Assembly (NCBI GenBank): GCA_013820865.1
Contig: JACDHU010000014.1
Location: 1-15,613 of the forward strand
From: Chloroflexota bacterium
GTDB lineage: Bacteria; Chloroflexota; Limnocylindria; QHBO01
DNA length: 15,613 nt
Reading direction: 5' to 3'
A program made the position numbers and the translations under genes. Shown here piece after piece: positions 13,356 to 15,613 of this stretch. How positions within the stretch are numbered: position 1 is the stretch's first letter; the number at the start of each line of letters is the position of its first letter. The notes beneath the pieces were generated by a model. That model did no database searches and had not been told where the DNA came from. It was given only the letters and a program-made list of their open reading frames with translations.

Positions 13356-15185
13356 ATGTGCGGCATCGTCGGCTACGTCGGGCCACGTGACGCGGCTCCC
13401 ATCCTGATCGAGGGGCTGCGCCGCCTCGAGTATCGGGGATACGACTCTGCTGGAATCGCGGTGCTCACCGATGACGGGCAAGTCTTCATCGAGAAGAAGG
13501 CCGGCAAGCTCAAGAACTTGACCGAGCACCTCAACGGTGATGCCCCGGCGGGTCAACCCGGCATCGGTCATACGCGCTGGGCGACGCATGGCAGCCCGAA
13601 TGACGTGAACGCGCATCCGCATACCGATTGCAGCGGCAAGCTGGCGCTCATCCACAACGGCATCATCGAAAACTACGCCGAGATCAAGGCGCGCCTCGCA
13701 GCCGAAGGCCATCGGTTCAGCTCGGAGACCGATACCGAGGTCCTTGCCCACCTGGTCGAGACGAAGTATCGGGGCGACCTGGTGGAGGCGGTCCGTGAGG
13801 CACTCAACGAGGTGCGTGGGGCGTACGCCATCGGCGTCATGCATACCGATCATCCGGACCGCATCGTGGGTGCTCGCATGAACGTGCCGCTCATCGTCGG
13901 GCTTGGCGACGGGGAGGGCTTTCTGGCCAGTGATGTCCCGGCCATCCTGAAGCACACGAAGCGGGTGGTGATCCTGCACGAGGGCGACATCGCCGACGTG
14001 ACGGCGAACGGGACACGAATCCTGTCGCTCGACGGAAGCGCGGTCGAGCGCGATGTGACCGAGATCCACTGGACCATCGAGGCAGCCGAGAAGGGCGGAT
14101 TCCCGCACTTCACGCTCAAGGAGATCTACGAGCAGCCACACGCCATCCAGGAGAGCCTGCGGGGACGAGTGACTTCCCGCGGGGAGGTGACGCTGACCGA
14201 GCTGGATGCCATCGCCGATCGGCTCGCCAGCATCGAGCGCGTGTACGTGGTCGGCTGTGGAACGGCCAGCTACGCAGCGCACGTGGCTGCGTACCTGATC
14301 CAGGAATGGGCAGGTCTGCCCGCCACGATGCAGGTCGGGTCGGAGATGCGGTACAGCCCACCTCCGATCGACGAGCGCACGCTGGTCATCGGTGTGAGCC
14401 AATCGGGCGAGACGGCGGATACCCTTGCCCCGCTCAAGATGGCCGAGGAGAGCGGCGCGCTCGTCATCGTCGTCACCAACGTCGTCGGCAGTGCCATCAC
14501 GCGCGAGGCCGATGCCGTCTGCTATCTCCAGGCGGGTCCGGAGGTCGCGGTGGCCAGCACGAAGGCCTTCGTGACCCAGGTGCTCGTCCTCCAGTTGATC
14601 GCGCTGCACCTTGCGCGCGCGCGGGGCACACTTTCGGCGACCCAACTGCGCACGTATGGCCAGTCGCTGCGCAGTCTGCCGCGCCTCGCAGCTGAAACGC
14701 TGAAGCTTGCGCCGCAGATCAAGAAGCTCGCGCAGCGCTATTCGAAGGTGCGCGATTTCATCTTCATCGGTCGCGGTGTCGGGTATCCGATCGCGATGGA
14801 GGGCGCCCTGAAGCTCAAGGAGCTCAGCTACATCCACGCCGAGGGTCACGCCGCCGGCGAGCTGAAGCACGGGCCGATCGCGCTGCTCGACCCCGAGACG
14901 CCGCTCGTGGCGATCGCGACAAAAGGGGCCATCTACGAGAAGGTGGTCAGCAACGTGGCAGAGGCCCGCGCAAGGTCCTCGCCAATCATCGCCATCGCCA
15001 CCGTGGGTGACGATCAGATCGATCGCTACGCGCACGACGTGATCTACGTGCCGGAGACGCCCGAGGCGATCAGCCCGGTGATTGCCGTGCTCCCGCTCCA
15101 GTTGCTGGCGTACGAGATGGCGGTGGCACGCGGCACCGATGTTGATCAGCCGCGGAACCTGGCCAAGTCGGTCACGGTCGAATAG
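13356..15185 (+). CDS. glmS: Glutamine-fructose-6-phosphate aminotransferase (isomerizing)
   Basis: Makes glucosamine-6-phosphate from fructose-6-phosphate and glutamine, the committed step to UDP-GlcNAc. The 609-residue product equals the E. coli enzyme in length. The N-terminal glutaminase domain begins MCGIVGYVG, with Cys2 as the nucleophile exposed after Met removal. It includes GIGHTRWATHG, HNGIIENY and SETDTEVLAHLVE. Two SIS sugar-isomerase domains follow: VGCGTASYAAHVA (about 299-311) with SQSGETADTL, and IGRGVGYPIAMEGALKLKE with AEGHAAGELKHGPIALLD. The C-terminus DQPRNLAKSVTVE is the conserved ammonia-channel end. ATG start after GAGGAGG. Substrate and product link it directly to GlmM. 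Confidence 0.98.
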   Translation: MCGIVGYVGPRDAAPILIEGLRRLEYRGYDSAGIAVLTDDGQVFIEKKAGKLKNLTEHLNGDAPAGQPGIGHTRWATHGSPNDVNAHPHTDCSGKLALIHNGIIENYAEIKARLAAEGHRFSSETDTEVLAHLVETKYRGDLVEAVREALNEVRGAYAIGVMHTDHPDRIVGARMNVPLIVGLGDGEGFLASDVPAILKHTKRVVILHEGDIADVTANGTRILSLDGSAVERDVTEIHWTIEAAEKGGFPHFTLKEIYEQPHAIQESLRGRVTSRGEVTLTELDAIADRLASIERVYVVGCGTASYAAHVAAYLIQEWAGLPATMQVGSEMRYSPPPIDERTLVIGVSQSGETADTLAPLKMAEESGALVIVVTNVVGSAITREADAVCYLQAGPEVAVASTKAFVTQVLVLQLIALHLARARGTLSATQLRTYGQSLRSLPRLAAETLKLAPQIKKLAQRYSKVRDFIFIGRGVGYPIAMEGALKLKELSYIHAEGHAAGELKHGPIALLDPETPLVAIATKGAIYEKVVSNVAEARARSSPIIAIATVGDDQIDRYAHDVIYVPETPEAISPVIAVLPLQLLAYEMAVARGTDVDQPRNLAKSVTVE

Positions 15186-15204
15186 CGCTCTCGCGCGTCC
15201 TGTC

Positions 15205-15581
15205 ATGAGCCGCCATGAGATCGGGATCGACCTGTGCGATATCGATCGCGTGGTGGCCGTCCTCGCGCGCTTTCCGGATCGATTCCGCGAACGCGTGCTC
15301 ACCGAGCACGAGCAGTGGTACTGCGGTCGGAGGGTCGAGCGCATCGCGGGGCGATGGGCCGCGAAGGAGGCGATCAGCAAGGTACTCGGGCTCGGCGTGC
15401 GCGGCGTCGGCTGGCGCGAGATCGAGATCCTCCCCAATCGCGCCGGCGCGCCACAGGTGACGCTGCATGCTCGCGCGGCCGCGCGTGCCGCGACCTGGAT
15501 CTCGACGAGGTCAGTGTCTCGATCTCGCACGAGCGCCGGATGGCCGTCGCGGTCGCCGTCGCGCATCGGCGGCACGGCTAG
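15205..15581 (+). CDS. acpS: Holo-[acyl-carrier-protein] synthase, frameshifted near the 3' end
   Basis: Transfers phosphopantetheine from CoA to acyl carrier protein. From ATG 15205 the frame reads MSRHEIGIDLCDIDRVV and continues to RWAAKEAISKVLGLGVRG, with the Mg-binding Asp9 and Glu55 and catalytic-region Lys54. After VTLHARAAARA the match stops and this frame stays open to the window end with no family resemblance. The expected end, DLDLDEVSVSISHERRMAVAVAV, lies in another forward frame and stops at TAG 15579-15581. Restoring one C at about 15489-15490 (GCC-CGC) joins the two into a normal 125-residue AcpS. So either the assembly dropped a base in a C-run or the gene is a recent frameshift mutant. 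It lies 19 bases after glmS, with a weak ribosome-binding site. Confidence 0.85.
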
Positions 15582-15584
15582 CAC

Positions 15585-15613
15585 ATGGCCAGCCGCGCAT
15601 CGACCATCACCCA
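15585..15613 (+). CDS. Possible start of the next gene, cut by the window edge
   Basis: ATG at 15585, three bases after the acpS stop, opens a frame reading MASRASTIT to the edge. Nine residues are too few to identify it. In many genomes an NAD(P)H-hydrate repair gene follows acpS, but nothing here demonstrates that. Confidence 0.2.

Noticed and set aside
15480..15500. Programmed -1 frameshift in acpS
   Set aside because: No X-XXY-YYZ slippery heptamer or downstream pseudoknot is evident; a missing base in a C-run explains the pattern more simply.
13248..15584. A 778-codon open frame on the - strand opposite glmS and acpS
   Set aside because: It mirrors the codon positions of the clearly real glmS gene, shows no recognisable motif and is rich in Arg, His and Asp. 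Long antisense frames are expected in GC-rich coding DNA.

Overview
This is a chromosomal housekeeping segment from a high-GC bacterium, and every gene lies on the + strand. Gene order, the Gram-positive-like protein types (Cys3-Asp zinc adenylate kinase, zinc-binding L36 and S4, diadenylate cyclase CdaA) and the general look of the proteins suggest Chloroflexota or a neighbouring terrabacterial phylum. That placement is inference; no marker here settles it. I see no mobile element, CRISPR array, tRNA, rRNA or defence system. The longest stretch without a gene is the 183 bases between map and infA.

Layout. (1) Bases 1-4610 are the end of the spc ribosomal cluster: rplR (truncated at its 5' end), rpsE, rpmD, rplO, secY, adk, map. 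They are packed with 4-base or slightly longer overlaps. (2) Bases 4611-4793 hold a near-consensus sigma-70-type promoter and a leader with a stem-loop. (3) Bases 4794-9695 are the alpha cluster and its extension: infA, rpmJ, rpsM, rpsK, rpsD, rpoA, rplQ, truA, rplM, rpsI. (4) Bases 9722-9758 hold a terminator-like hairpin followed directly by an extended -10 promoter candidate. (5) Bases 9799-15185 are a second conserved unit: cdaA, cdaR, glmM, glmS. (6) acpS follows with an apparent one-base deletion near its 3' end, and the first codons of another gene may lie at the right edge.

How the genes work together. The first two blocks supply ribosomal proteins, the Sec translocon channel, adenylate kinase, N-terminal Met removal, initiation factor 1, the RNA polymerase alpha subunit and a tRNA pseudouridine synthase, the standard growth-rate-linked set. 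The third block couples c-di-AMP synthesis (CdaA with its membrane partner CdaR) to the first steps of UDP-GlcNAc and peptidoglycan precursor supply (GlmS, GlmM). AcpS activates acyl carrier protein for lipid synthesis.

The window is conserved core genome and I found no new system. The points that merit a second look are the acpS frameshift, the infA promoter and leader, low-complexity C-terminal tails at overlapping gene junctions, the terminator/promoter switch before cdaA, a lone extracytoplasmic cysteine pair plus a TPEP-repeat tail in CdaR, and a perfect hairpin against the glmS ribosome-binding site. About half of the genes start with GTG or TTG.
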